Counted from the first letter of the stretch, positions 34,222 to 43,726 are shown. The stretch is 64,000 nucleotides of DNA from Candidatus Competibacteraceae bacterium (GCA_016712625.1 JADJQQ010000001.1:1674001-1738000), one strand, 5' to 3'. Translations and numbers: made by a program. Notes: generated by a model from the letters alone, not told the origin.

Positions 34222-35385
34222 ATGACCGATCCAGCCCGTCCACTCGGATTCGCCACCCGCGCCGTTCACGCCGGCCAGTCGCCCGATCCGTCCACTGGGG
34301 CGGTAGTGACCCCGATCTATGCGACTTCAACGTACGTCCAATCCAGTCCGGGCGTGCATCAGGGTTTTGAGTATGCCCGCAGTCAAAATCCAACCCGTTT
34401 CGCCTACGAACGCTGTGTGGCCGATCTGGAAAACGGTGATGCCGGCTTCGCCTTCGCCTCCGGGCTGGCGGCCACCTCGACCGTTATGGAACTGCTCGAT
34501 AGCGGCGATCATGTGGTTGCGCTCGATGACATTTATGGCGGTACTCGGCGACTGTTCGAACAAGTGCGCCGCCGCAGCGCCGGCTTGACTTTTTCCTACT
34601 CCGATTTGGCCGACCGGACGGCGCTGGAGCGGGTGCTGGGCTCGCAAACGCGGATGATTTGGGTGGAAACGCCGAGCAATCCGCTGCTGAAGCTGATTGA
34701 TTTAGCGATGATTACCGCCGTGGCCCGCTCGCGCGGCATTTTGACCGTGGCGGACAACACCTTCGCGACCCCGTGGGCGCAACGGCCGTTGGAGTACGGG
34801 TTCGATATCGTGATTCATTCGGCCACCAAGTATTTAAATGGCCATTCTGACATCATCGGCGGGATGGCGGTGTGTCGCGGTCAGGAACTGGCCGAGCGTC
34901 TCGGTTATCTGCAAAACGCCATTGGCGGAATCGCTGGTCCGTTTGATAGTTTCTTGGCGTTGCGCGGTTTGAAAACCCTGGGCCTGCGCATGGAACGTCA
35001 TAGCGCCAACGCGCTGCAAATCGCTAGCTGGTTGGAACGCCACCCAAAGATCGAACGAGTAATCTATCCGGGCTTACCCAGCCATCCCCAACACGAGCTG
35101 GCACGACGCCAGATGGATGGCCGGTTTGGCGGCATGGTTGGTGCGGTGGTGCGCGGCGGTTTGAACGAAGTAACGCAATTTCTGAGTCGTTGTCGGTTAT
35201 TTACCTTGGCCGAAAGCTTGGGGGGGGTGGAGAGCCTCATCGAACATCCCGCCATCATGACCCACGCCTCAGTCCCGCCGGAGGTACGTCGGCAATTGGG
35301 CTTTGATGATGGCTTGGTACGGCTGTCGGTTGGCATTGAAGAGGTGGAGGATCTTATTGCCGATCTGGCGCAAGCTTTGGAGTGA
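34222..35385 (+). CDS. PLP-dependent cystathionine gamma-synthase/beta-lyase family enzyme
   Basis: A fold-type I enzyme of Cys/Met metabolism, 387 residues. FATRAVHAGQSPDPSTGAVVTPIYATSTY is the usual start, EYARSQNPTR the substrate loop, FASGLAATS and the PLP lysine motif HSATKYLNGHSDIIGG follow, and SLGGVESLIEHPAIMTHAS is the C-terminal signature. These features do not cleanly separate cystathionine gamma-synthase from gamma- or beta-lyase, so I give no gene symbol. ATG 34222 follows AAGG by about 8 bases. Confidence 0.9.
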   Translation: MTDPARPLGFATRAVHAGQSPDPSTGAVVTPIYATSTYVQSSPGVHQGFEYARSQNPTRFAYERCVADLENGDAGFAFASGLAATSTVMELLDSGDHVVALDDIYGGTRRLFEQVRRRSAGLTFSYSDLADRTALERVLGSQTRMIWVETPSNPLLKLIDLAMITAVARSRGILTVADNTFATPWAQRPLEYGFDIVIHSATKYLNGHSDIIGGMAVCRGQELAERLGYLQNAIGGIAGPFDSFLALRGLKTLGLRMERHSANALQIASWLERHPKIERVIYPGLPSHPQHELARRQMDGRFGGMVGAVVRGGLNEVTQFLSRCRLFTLAESLGGVESLIEHPAIMTHASVPPEVRRQLGFDDGLVRLSVGIEEVEDLIADLAQALE

Positions 35386-35438
35386 GCGCCGTATTTTGAC
35401 TGAGTATTTGATAGCGGCGGCGGGGCCAGTCAGAGAGA

Positions 35439-36026
35439 CTATGCGGGTACAGGGCGCGTCAGTCCGGGCGGTAGGTGGTTTTGGATAGCTTCGGCTAGCC
35501 GCTCGATAGCCGCTCGCCGGGGAAAATTCCGCCGCCATGCCAAGCCGATGCCGCGAGTCGGGGTCGGCGGCGCGAACGGGCGAATTTCGATTAAGTGTTG
35601 GTAAGTGGTCGGCTGGCTCGGGCGGATGGCCAGTTCCGGCAACAGGGTGAGGTCGATCCCCACCGCCACCATTTGACGCAAGATTCCCAGGCAGGTCACC
35701 GCGAATTCCTCAATGACTCGCGGCGATTTGCAAATCGTCAAGGGCTTGATGGCGCAAGCAGTGACCTTCTTCAAGCAATAAGATTTTATAGTCCCTCAAA
35801 TCGCTTTCCCGAATCTGGGCACGCTCGGTCAAGGGATGGTTAGCCGGTAGCGCGACTTGGAATGGTTCCTCGTCCAAGGCGAGCGTTTCAATCCCCCACC
35901 TCTGACCGGGAGCGCCATCAGCAGCAGATCGAGTTAGCCGGTACGAAGCTGGCGCAACAAGTAATCGGTCAGACCCTGGCACGGAAACAGGCGCGGTGCT
36001 GGATACGCCGTGCGAAGTGGCCCCAT
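35439..36026 (-). pseudogene. remnant of an OxyR-like LysR regulator (effector domain only)
   Basis: Only the effector-binding half of an OxyR-type LysR regulator remains, and no winged helix is present. From the end of yjbQ it reads APRLFPCQGLTDYLLRQLRTG, then an in-frame TAA (complement of 35934-35936), then LDLLLMALPVRGG. A frameshift in a G-run near 35895 leads to GIETLALDEEPFQVALPANHP and the OxyR-like EEGHCLRHQALDDL. Another frameshift near 35715 leads to EEFAVTCLGILRQMVAVGIDLTLLPELAI and a normal end. One nonsense codon, two frameshifts and loss of the 5' half make this a certain pseudogene. The break lies exactly at the yjbQ stop codon. Confidence 0.85.
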
Positions 36027-36433
36027 CATGTTGCCGCCAGCACCGTGCACACCACCGTCCGGTTCGAGCGCGGGCCGTCGAACTCGCAAAAGAAAATCCC
36101 CTGCCAAGTCGATAAGCCCAATTGGCCGTCGATGATCGGGATGGTTTCGGACGGCCCCACCAAACCCGCTTTCAAATGCGCGTCGCCGTTGCCGTCTTGC
36201 TGGTCGTGCAGCCAGACGCCGGGCGGCACGAGCTTGCGCAGCAGGGTTACGACATCCAGCGGTACGCTCTCATCCCAATTTTCCTGAATCATGATCGCGG
36301 CGGTTGCGCCTTGGGCGTAGACGTTGAGCAGGCCATTCCTGACCCCACTTTCCTTGGCGATGGCGCGGACGCGCTCGGTGATGTCGATGAGTATCTGTGG
36401 TTGTTGGGTGGCGAAGCGAATAAAGCGATGCAT
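36026..36433 (-). CDS. yjbQ: YjbQ family protein (UPF0047)
   Basis: A 135-residue protein with the family pattern ITERVRAIAKESGVRNGLLNVYAQGATAAIMIQEN, DVVTLLRKLVPPGVWLHDQQDGNGDAHLKAGLVGPSETIPI and GIFFCEFDGPRSNRTVVC. YjbQ proteins can complement a thiamine-phosphate synthase defect, but their natural role is unclear. I chose ATG 36433, with AAGGAG and GGAG upstream. It is divergent from clpB, and its 3' end abuts the OxyR-like remnant. Confidence 0.92.
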   Translation of the reverse strand: MHRFIRFATQQPQILIDITERVRAIAKESGVRNGLLNVYAQGATAAIMIQENWDESVPLDVVTLLRKLVPPGVWLHDQQDGNGDAHLKAGLVGPSETIPIIDGQLGLSTWQGIFFCEFDGPRSNRTVVCTVLAAT

Positions 36434-36496
36434 GGTTGCTCCATCTCCTTGATAGCGGATTGCCCGCGGATTTGGTTGCTCGGCGTCCACACGGTA

Positions 36497-36524
36497 CTTG
36501 AATCCTTCCCAATTACCCCCAATT
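36497..36524 (+). promoter_or_regulatory. sigma-32 (heat-shock) type promoter for clpB
   Basis: CTTGAAT (36497-36503) and CCCCCAATT (36516-36524) match the sigma-32 elements CTTGAA and CCCCAT-T with a spacer of about 14 bases. The site lies about 45 bp before the clpB start codon. clpB is a sigma-32 gene in E. coli, so the match has functional support. Confidence 0.65.
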
Positions 36525-36565
36525 CTTAGAGCAGCTTAATTTATTTACGGTGGGGTAAGCCATCC

Positions 36566-39169
36566 ATGCGCATGGACAAACTGACCAATAAGTTCCAGCT
36601 GGCCTTGAGCGAGGCGCAGAGCCTGGCGGTGGGCCGCGACCATCAATTCATCGAACCGGCGCATGTGCTGGCCGCCTTGCTCGACCAGGACGGCGGCACG
36701 GTGCGGCCGCTATTGGCGCAAGCCGATGTCAACGTCAACCTGCTGCGTTCGCAGATCGGCGAAGCGCTAGATCGGCTGCCGCGCGTCGAAGGCGCGGGCG
36801 GCGACGTGCAGATTTCCAACGCGCTATCCCGCGTGCTCAATCTGACCGACAAGCTGGCCCAGAAGCGCAAGGACGCCTATATCTCCTCCGAATTGTTCTT
36901 GCTGGCCGCGCTGGAAGAAAAGGGCGAACTGGGCGCGATGCTGCATAAAGCGGGCGCGACCAAAACCCTGATCGAGCGCGGTATCGACGCGGTGCGCGGC
37001 GGCCAGAAGGTTGAAGATCCCAACGCCGAGGACCAGCGGCAGGCGCTGGAAAAGTACACCATCGACCTGACCGAACGGGCCGAGCAGGGCAAGCTCGATC
37101 CGGTGATCGGCCGCGACGATGAAATCCGTCGCACCATTCAGGTGTTACAACGGCGTACCAAAAACAATCCGGTGCTGATCGGCGAACCCGGCGTGGGCAA
37201 AACCGCGATTGTCGAGGGCTTGGCCCAGCGCATCATCAACGCCGAAGTGCCAGAAGGCTTGAAGAACAAGCGGGTGCTGGCGCTTGATATGGGCGCGCTG
37301 ATCGCGGGGGCCAAGTTTCGGGGCGAGTTCGAGGAGCGGCTAAAGGCGGTGCTGAACGATCTCGCCAAGCAGGAAGGCCAGATCATCCTGTTCATCGACG
37401 AACTGCACACCATGGTCGGCGCGGGCAAGGCCGAGGGCGCGATGGATGCGGGCAACATGCTGAAACCGGCGCTGGCCCGCGGCGAGTTGCACTGCATTGG
37501 CGCGACCACGCTGGACGAATATCGCAAGTACGTCGAAAAAGACGCGGCGCTGGAGCGGCGCTTCCAAAAAGTGCTGGTCAACGAGCCGAGCGTCGAGGAC
37601 ACCATCGCGATTCTGCGCGGCCTGAACGAACGGTATGAGGTGCATCACGGCGTCGAGATTACCGATCCGGCCATTGTCGCCGCCGCCACGCTGTCGCACC
37701 GCTACATCACCGACCGCAATTTGCCCGACAAAGCTATCGACTTGATCGACGAAGCGGCCTCGCGCATCCGCATGGAAATCGATTCCAAGCCGGAGTCGAT
37801 GGATCGCTTGGAACGGCGCTTGATCCAATTGAAGATCGAGCGCGAGGCGCTGAAAAAGGAAAGTGATGAGGCATCCAAGAAACGGCTGGAGCTGTTGCAG
37901 CAGGAAATCGCCAAGCTGGAAAAGGAGTACAGCGATTTTGAGGAAGTCTGGAAGGCGGAAAAGCTGGCGCTGCACGGTTCGGCCCAAGTCAAGGAGGAAC
38001 TGGAACGCGCCAAGCTGGAATTGGATACCGCCCGCCGCGCCGGCGATCTCGCCCGCATGTCGGAGTTGAGCTACGGCCGCATTCCCGAACTGGAGCGTAA
38101 GCTGACGCAAGCCACGGCGGCGGAGTCCGGCGGTACACAGTTTAAGCTGTTGCGCAACAAAGTCACCGATGAGGAAATCGCCGAGGTGGTTTCCAAGTGG
38201 ACCGGTATTCCCGTCTCGAAGATGCTGGAAGGCGAGCGCGACAAGCTGTTGCGGATGGAAGAGGTGATTCGCAAACGGGTGGTGGGGCAGGATGAAGCGG
38301 TCAAGGCGGTGAGCGACGCCATTCGCCGGTCGCGAGCGGGCTTGTCCGATCCCAACCGGCCCAACGGCTCGTTCCTGTTCCTCGGCCCGACTGGCGTCGG
38401 CAAGACCGAGTTATGCAAGGCGTTGGCGGCGTTCCTGTTCGACACCGAGGAAGCGATGGTGCGGATCGACATGTCCGAGTTTATGGAGAAGCATTCCGTA
38501 TCGCGGATGATCGGCGCGCCGCCGGGTTATGTCGGTTACGACGAAGGCGGTTATCTGACCGAGGCCATCCGGCGGCGGCCTTATTCGGTCATCCTGCTGG
38601 ATGAAGTTGAAAAGGCGCATCAGGACGTGTTCAACGTGCTGTTGCAAGTGCTGGACGATGGCCGTTTGACCGACGGGCAGGGCCGAACCGTGGATTTCCG
38701 CAACACCGTGATCGTGATGACCTCGAACCTGGGTTCGCAGATGATTCAGGAAATGGCGGCGCAGAACAACTACAGCCTGATGAAGAGTATGGTGATGACG
38801 CAGGTGTCCGATCATTTCCGGCCGGAGTTTATCAACCGCATCGACGAGGTGGTGGTGTTCCATCCGCTGGGTCGCGAGCAAATCCGCTCGATTGCCGAGA
38901 TCCAGATCGGTTATCTGCGCAAGCGGTTGGCTGACCGGCAAATGGGCTTGGAGATCACCACGGCGGCGCTGGATAAACTCGGTGAGGCCGGGTTCGATCC
39001 GGTTTACGGCGCGCGGCCATTGAAACGGGCCATTCAACAGGAATTGGAAAATCCGCTGGCGCGGCGGATTCTGGCCGGGGAATTCGGGCCGGGTGATACC
39101 GTGATGGTCAATGTCGGTAAGGAAGGGCTGGAATTTCGCAAGCGGTCGGCGGACAAGCTGGCCAAGTAA
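36566..39169 (+). CDS. clpB: ATP-dependent chaperone ClpB (disaggregase)
   Basis: ClpB is a hexameric AAA+ disaggregase that works with DnaK. MRMDKLTNKFQLALSEAQSLA begins the Clp-N domain. Nucleotide-binding domain 1 has Walker A GEPGVGKT (206-213), and the long coiled-coil M domain spans roughly 405-525. Nucleotide-binding domain 2 has GPTGVGKT (607-614). The C-terminal D2-small domain is complete (FDPVYGARPLKRAIQQELENPLARRIL). 867 residues is slightly longer than the usual ~857. It follows a sigma-32-type promoter. Confidence 0.97.
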   Translation: MRMDKLTNKFQLALSEAQSLAVGRDHQFIEPAHVLAALLDQDGGTVRPLLAQADVNVNLLRSQIGEALDRLPRVEGAGGDVQISNALSRVLNLTDKLAQKRKDAYISSELFLLAALEEKGELGAMLHKAGATKTLIERGIDAVRGGQKVEDPNAEDQRQALEKYTIDLTERAEQGKLDPVIGRDDEIRRTIQVLQRRTKNNPVLIGEPGVGKTAIVEGLAQRIINAEVPEGLKNKRVLALDMGALIAGAKFRGEFEERLKAVLNDLAKQEGQIILFIDELHTMVGAGKAEGAMDAGNMLKPALARGELHCIGATTLDEYRKYVEKDAALERRFQKVLVNEPSVEDTIAILRGLNERYEVHHGVEITDPAIVAAATLSHRYITDRNLPDKAIDLIDEAASRIRMEIDSKPESMDRLERRLIQLKIEREALKKESDEASKKRLELLQQEIAKLEKEYSDFEEVWKAEKLALHGSAQVKEELERAKLELDTARRAGDLARMSELSYGRIPELERKLTQATAAESGGTQFKLLRNKVTDEEIAEVVSKWTGIPVSKMLEGERDKLLRMEEVIRKRVVGQDEAVKAVSDAIRRSRAGLSDPNRPNGSFLFLGPTGVGKTELCKALAAFLFDTEEAMVRIDMSEFMEKHSVSRMIGAPPGYVGYDEGGYLTEAIRRRPYSVILLDEVEKAHQDVFNVLLQVLDDGRLTDGQGRTVDFRNTVIVMTSNLGSQMIQEMAAQNNYSLMKSMVMTQVSDHFRPEFINRIDEVVVFHPLGREQIRSIAEIQIGYLRKRLADRQMGLEITTAALDKLGEAGFDPVYGARPLKRAIQQELENPLARRILAGEFGPGDTVMVNVGKEGLEFRKRSADKLAK

Positions 39170-39198
39170 GGAGCATTTATATTAAGTCGATATGTGTA

Positions 39199-39247
39199 TC
39201 AAAATATTACTTTTGAATTACTAATAGTCAAAATAGTACTATTTTGA
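39199..39247. promoter_or_regulatory. two TCAAAA...TTTTGA dyads in an AT-rich gap after clpB
   Basis: TCAAAATAGTACTATTTTGA is a perfect 20-bp palindrome at 39228-39247. A second dyad with arms TCAAAA and TTTTGA and a 6-base centre lies at 39199-39216. Both sit in an unusually AT-rich stretch within the 295-bp gap between clpB and galU. They could be a regulator's operators for galU or the remains of a mobile element; there is no clear terminator T-run. The rest of the gap holds no convincing gene. Confidence 0.5.
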
Positions 39248-39464
39248 TTCTACATCATATGGCTTCAAGTGCAAGATTCCCTACTCTGCGGGAAATCCTT
39301 AAGAAAGAAGTCGCTATCGTTGGGGTTGCCGCTGGCAAGGGCGCCATGGCCTTACGAGCGCGAGCGCGTAGCTGGAGTAACGCTTGTCCCACCGAGCGCG
39401 ATGCCGGAGAATGCAATGCCATTCCTAACTGCATAAGATACCCCTAATAGGGAGGCGCACAACA

Positions 39465-40379
39465 ATGAAACGGCAAGTACGCAAAGCGGTATTCCCCGTG
39501 GCCGGTCTTGGAACTCGATTCCTGCCCGCCACCAAGGCCAGCCCCAAAGAAATGCTGCCCATCGTCGATAAACCATTAATTCAATATGGCGTTGAGGAAG
39601 CTGTGGCGGCGGGGGTCGATACCTTGGTGTTCATCATTGGCCGCACCAAAAACGCCATCGCCGATCATTTCGACAAGGCCTATGAATTGGAAGTGGAATT
39701 AGAGACTCGCGGCAAGGCCGACTTGCTCCAGATCGTGCGCGGCATCGTGCCGCCTCGGGTGGAATGCGTCTATGTGCGCCAAGCGGAAGCGTTGGGTCTC
39801 GGTCATGCCGTGCTGTGCGCCCGGCCAGTGGTGGGCGACGAACCCTTCGCCATTATCTTGGCCGATGACTTGATCGAAGAAGACGCCAGCGAGGGCGGCG
39901 CGTTGAGTCAGATGACCCGCCATTTCAATAAATATCAATGTTCGATCCTGGGGGTGGAGCGGGTGCCGCCGGAGGAAACCAACAAATACGGCATCGTCCG
40001 GCCGTTACCCTTCGCCAATCGCATCAGCAACGTCGATAACATCGTCGAAAAACCCAAACCGGCCGATGCGCCTTCCAATCTGGCGGTCGTGGGCCGCTAT
40101 ATCCTGACGCCGCGAATCTTCGATTTGCTGGCCAACACGCCGCGCGGCGCGGGCAACGAAATCCAACTGACGGATGGCATTGCCGCTCTGCTCAGTGAGG
40201 AACAAGTACTGGCTTATGAATTTTCCGGCCGGCGTCACGACTGTGGCAGCAAACTCGGTTATCTGATCGCAACGGTGGAATATGGCGCTCGTCATCCGGA
40301 ACTAGGCGAACAATTCCAGGCTTATCTTCGAGCGAACTCCTATCGACTGGACTCGTCGGCACCCGCCGCCGACGGTTGA
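39465..40379 (+). CDS. galU: UTP--glucose-1-phosphate uridylyltransferase
   Basis: GalU makes UDP-glucose for polysaccharides and lipopolysaccharide. VRKAVFPVAGLGTRFLPATKASPKEMLPIVDKPLIQYGVEEA is the nucleotide-binding start, followed by AILGVERVPPEETNKYGIV-like core sequence (ILGVERVPPEETNKYGIVRP) and IVEKPKPADAPSNLAVVGRYILTP in order. 304 residues. GGGAGG lies 9 bases before the ATG. It opens the long plus-strand series of sugar and secretion genes. Confidence 0.95.
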   Translation: MKRQVRKAVFPVAGLGTRFLPATKASPKEMLPIVDKPLIQYGVEEAVAAGVDTLVFIIGRTKNAIADHFDKAYELEVELETRGKADLLQIVRGIVPPRVECVYVRQAEALGLGHAVLCARPVVGDEPFAIILADDLIEEDASEGGALSQMTRHFNKYQCSILGVERVPPEETNKYGIVRPLPFANRISNVDNIVEKPKPADAPSNLAVVGRYILTPRIFDLLANTPRGAGNEIQLTDGIAALLSEEQVLAYEFSGRRHDCGSKLGYLIATVEYGARHPELGEQFQAYLRANSYRLDSSAPAADG

Positions 40380-40475
40380 GCAGGCACCAGCGCTTGATCG
40401 GACTACCGTCTAGGCCGCACGGCTCGTGCGAAATTTGAGGGCGCTAACGCCAGACGCACGGCGAGGATCGTGAGA

Positions 40476-41743
40476 ATGTCGCAAGGTTTATTGGTGATCA
40501 ACGCCGGCTCTTCCAGCATCAAGTTCTCGGTGTTCGCTATCACCGAAGGCGGCGCTGGCTTGGCGCTGGTTTGCCGGGGCGTACTGGAGAATATCGGCGA
40601 GGAAAACCCTCGCTTCAAGGCCTTCGATCACACTGGAAAGGGATTGGCCGATCCTCGGCCAGCGTCCCCCTCCGGCCACTATCGGAAAGCGGGCGCTGAC
40701 TATCGCCGGCGGACGACCGACCAGCAAGCGTCCTCAGTGAACGGCGACGTTTACGACCATCAGGCGGCGCTCCGCGACCTGTTGAATTGGTTGAAGGAAA
40801 GACCCGATTTGCCCGATGTCATTGCGGCGGGCCACCGCGTGGTGCATGGCGGCAAAGAATTCAGCGATCCGCAACGGTTGACCCCGGACATCATGACGCG
40901 TCTGGAAGCCCTTATTCCGCTAGCGCCCTTGCATCAACCTCACAATCTGGCCGGCATTCGCGCCCTGACCGCCGTACAACCGGATCTCCCGCAAGTCGCT
41001 TGTTTCGATACCGCGTTTCACCACGACCAGCCAGAATTAGCCCGCTTGTTCGCCTTGCCTCGGATTTATCGCCAGGAAGGGGTCCAGCGCTACGGCTTCC
41101 ACGGTCTCTCCTACCAATATATCGCCGGCGCGCTGGCGGATAAAATGGGAACGTCCGCAACGGGCGGGTCGTGGTGGCCCATCTGGGCAATGGCGCGAGC
41201 ATGTGCGCCATGCGCGATGGTCGGAGCATGGCGAGCACCATGGGGTTCACCGCCGTCGAGGGGTTGCCAATGGGCACCCGCAGCGGCTCGCTCGATCCCG
41301 GCGTATTGCTCTACCTGCTGGAGCAGCACGGCATGGGCGTACGGGATTTGAACAATCTCCTGTACAAACAATCCGGCTTGCTGGGCTTGTCCGGCATCAG
41401 CAACGACATGCGCGAACTGTTGGCGAGTTCCGACCCCAACGCCAAGCTGGCGGTGGATTACTTTACCTATCGTATCGCTCGCGAACTCGGCTCCTTGGCG
41501 GCGGCGCTGGGTGGATTGGATGCGCTGGTATTCACTGGCGGCATCGGCGAGCACGCCGCGACCGTGCGCGAACAAGTCTGCGCGCGTTCCGCCTGGTTGG
41601 GTATTGAGTTGGACGCGGCGGCCAATGCCAGCGATCAGCAACGCATCGACCGTAGGGGCAATCAGACAGCCGTATGGGTGTTGCCCACCGATGAAGAGCT
41701 GGTTATCGCCCGTCACACCTGTCAGATCGTGTTGGAACAGTAA
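40476..41743 (+). CDS. ackA: acetate kinase, frameshifted
   Basis: AckA interconverts acetate plus ATP with acetyl phosphate. The first frame (from ATG 40476) has VINAGSSSIKFSVF, GHRVVHGGKEFSDPQRLT, APLHQPHNLAGIRALTAVQP, ACFDTAFHH and YGFHGLSYQYIAGALADKMG. It is then lost at about 41150-41165. The rest, RVVVAHLGNGASMCAMRDGRSMASTMGFTAVEGLPMGTRSG to the end, continues one frame over. Inserting one base in GGAACGTCC near 41151 restores a protein of about 422 residues. Residues 60-95 hold an insertion not expected in the family (SPSGHYRKAGADYRRR). The break is in mid-protein, so neither part alone should be active. No pta gene is nearby. Confidence 0.85.
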
Positions 41744-41763
41744 AGGCGAAAGGCCGTCTCATG

Positions 41764-41788
41764 CCTCTCCGCCTTGATGATGGAGAGG
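41764..41788. repeat. hairpin between ackA and glmS
   Basis: CCTCTCC (41764-41770) and GGAGAGG (41782-41788) form a 7-bp stem with an 11-base loop, followed by GGTTGGGATTAGG. It resembles the GGAGAGGG-type stem-loops dispersed in many GC-rich proteobacterial genomes and shares its core with the hairpins at 15468 and 30729. There is no T-run, so its role as a terminator is doubtful. Confidence 0.45.
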
Positions 41789-41887
41789 GGTTGGGATTAG
41801 GAATGGCTTGTTCTTCGATGGCGATGCCGTTAACCTAAATTTAAGATGTATCCATTAATTCTCACGAAATGAGTTGGTTGGAAATTT

Positions 41888-43726
41888 ATGTGTGGAATCG
41901 TAGGGGCTATCGCCGAACGTAACGTTACGCCGATCCTGCTTGAAGGATTGCGGCGGCTGGAATACCGCGGCTACGACTCGGCCGGTATCGTCACGCTGGA
42001 TCGCCGCGACGAGCAATTGCATCGGGTGCGGACGGTCGGCAAGGTACAGATGCTGACGGAGCGGCTGCAACAGGAGCCCGTGCGCGGGCCGCTCGGCATC
42101 GCGCATACCCGCTGGGCCACCCACGGCGAACCGTGCGAGCGAAATGCCCACCCCCACGTCAGCAATGACTCGGTGGCGGTTGTGCATAACGGCATTATCG
42201 AGAATTATCAGGAGCTTAAGAGTAAGCTTATTGCGGCCGGCTATCAATTCGAATCCGATACCGACACCGAGGTGGTGGCGCATCTCGTCGATCAATACTT
42301 GCGGCAAAACGGCAGTGACTTGCTGGGGGCGGTGCGCCAGGCCGTGGCCCAATTGACCGGCGCTTACAGCTTGGGTGTAATGTGCCGCCAAGATCCGGAA
42401 CGGCTGATCGCCGCCCGCGTCGGCAGCCCATTGGTGTTGGGAATCGGCGTTGAAGAGCATTTCATCGCCTCGGATGTATTTGCGCTGGCCCCGGTGACGC
42501 AGAGTTTCGTTTTTCTCGAAGAAGGCGATATCGCCGAGATCGAGCGGGAACGCTTTACCATTTATGATCGGGAAGGACAGGTCGTCGAGCGGCCGCTGTC
42601 CTATTCCAGCCAGATGGGTGGTACGGCGGGCAAGAGCGGCTATCGCCATTTCATGCTCAAGGAAATTTTCGAACAGCCGACCGTGGTGGCCGAGACGCTG
42701 GAAGGGCGGGTCCATCAGGGTCGCTTGCTAGAGGACAGTTTCGGCCCCGAAGCCGGCCCGCTGTTCGATCGGACCCGGGGCGTCCATATTGTCGCGTGCG
42801 GCACCAGCTATCACGCCGGACTGGTCGCCCGCTACTGGCTGGAAAATTTAGGGATACCCTGCACGGTCGAAGTGGCGAGCGAGTACCGCTACCGTCGGGG
42901 AGTGACTCCGCCCGACACCTTGTTCGTCAGCATATCCCAATCTGGCGAGACCGCCGACACGCTGGCGGCGCTGCGCACGGCCAAAGACCGCGGCTATCTG
43001 GGTACTTTGGCCATCTGCAACGTGGCTGAAAGTTCTCTGGTGCGGGAGTCGGCGTTGACCGTACTGACTCGCGCTGGCCGAGAAATCGGAGTGGCTTCCA
43101 CCAAGGCGTTCACCACGCAACTGGTCGCCTTGCGCCTGTTGGCGGTGCTACTGGGCCGGCGGCATGGCTTGAGCGAAAGCGATGAGGCTGTGTTGGCGCG
43201 GGATTTGGAGCTGTTGCCCAAAGCACTGGAAAAGGCGCTGGGGCTGCACGAGGCCATCGAGCGCTTGGCTGAATTTTTCGCGGAGAAGCATCACGCTTTA
43301 TTTCTTGGGCGCGGCCCGCAGTATCCAATCTCAATGGAAGGCGCGCTCAAGCTTAAGGAAATCTCCTATATCCACGCCGAAGCGTATCCGGCCGGCGAGC
43401 TGAAGCATGGGCCGCTGGCGCTGGTGGATGCCGACATGCCGGTGGTCTGCGTGTTGCCCAAGGACGGTTTGCTGGAGAAGGTGCTGTCCAATTTGCAGGA
43501 GGTGCGGGCGCGCGGCGGCGAATTGTTCCTGTTCGCCGACAGCGAAATAGACACGCATCTCAGCGGAGTCAGCACCCATGTGTTGTCGCTGGGCGCGGTG
43601 CCTGAATCCATCGCACCCATCGTGTTCACGGTGCCGTTGCAACTGTTGGCTTATCACGTCGCGATCCTCAAGGGTACCGATGTCGATCAGCCGCGCAATC
43701 TGGCCAAATCGGTTACGGTTGAATAA
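41888..43726 (+). CDS. glmS: glutamine--fructose-6-phosphate aminotransferase (isomerizing)
   Basis: GlmS makes glucosamine 6-phosphate, the entry to UDP-GlcNAc. MCGIVGAIAERNVTPILLEGLRRLEYRGYDSAGI is the glutaminase domain with Cys2 as nucleophile. Two SIS sugar-isomerase domains follow (ACGTSYHAGLVARYWLE, SISQSGETADTL, LGRGPQYPISMEGALKLKEISYIHAEAYPAGELKHGPLALVD). The tail DQPRNLAKSVTVE is the canonical C-terminus. 612 residues is normal. It supplies GlcNAc precursors, relevant to the O-GlcNAc-transferase-like gene at 62 kb. Confidence 0.97.
   Translation: MCGIVGAIAERNVTPILLEGLRRLEYRGYDSAGIVTLDRRDEQLHRVRTVGKVQMLTERLQQEPVRGPLGIAHTRWATHGEPCERNAHPHVSNDSVAVVHNGIIENYQELKSKLIAAGYQFESDTDTEVVAHLVDQYLRQNGSDLLGAVRQAVAQLTGAYSLGVMCRQDPERLIAARVGSPLVLGIGVEEHFIASDVFALAPVTQSFVFLEEGDIAEIERERFTIYDREGQVVERPLSYSSQMGGTAGKSGYRHFMLKEIFEQPTVVAETLEGRVHQGRLLEDSFGPEAGPLFDRTRGVHIVACGTSYHAGLVARYWLENLGIPCTVEVASEYRYRRGVTPPDTLFVSISQSGETADTLAALRTAKDRGYLGTLAICNVAESSLVRESALTVLTRAGREIGVASTKAFTTQLVALRLLAVLLGRRHGLSESDEAVLARDLELLPKALEKALGLHEAIERLAEFFAEKHHALFLGRGPQYPISMEGALKLKEISYIHAEAYPAGELKHGPLALVDADMPVVCVLPKDGLLEKVLSNLQEVRARGGELFLFADSEIDTHLSGVSTHVLSLGAVPESIAPIVFTVPLQLLAYHVAILKGTDVDQPRNLAKSVTVE

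Noticed and set aside
30953..35936. Idea that TAA or TAG is recoded as Glu or Gln in this organism, because several in-frame stops sit where Glu is expected
   Set aside because: Many intact genes here end in TAA or TAG, prfA is normal, and the affected genes also carry frameshifts, so mutation or error is the simpler reading.
39244..39576. Short open frames on both strands between clpB and galU
   Set aside because: Neither has a good ribosome site, compositional support or a recognisable domain; one overlaps the start of galU.
40476..41743. Programmed frameshift in ackA
   Set aside because: No slippery heptamer or downstream structure is apparent at the break, and AckA is not known to use recoding.
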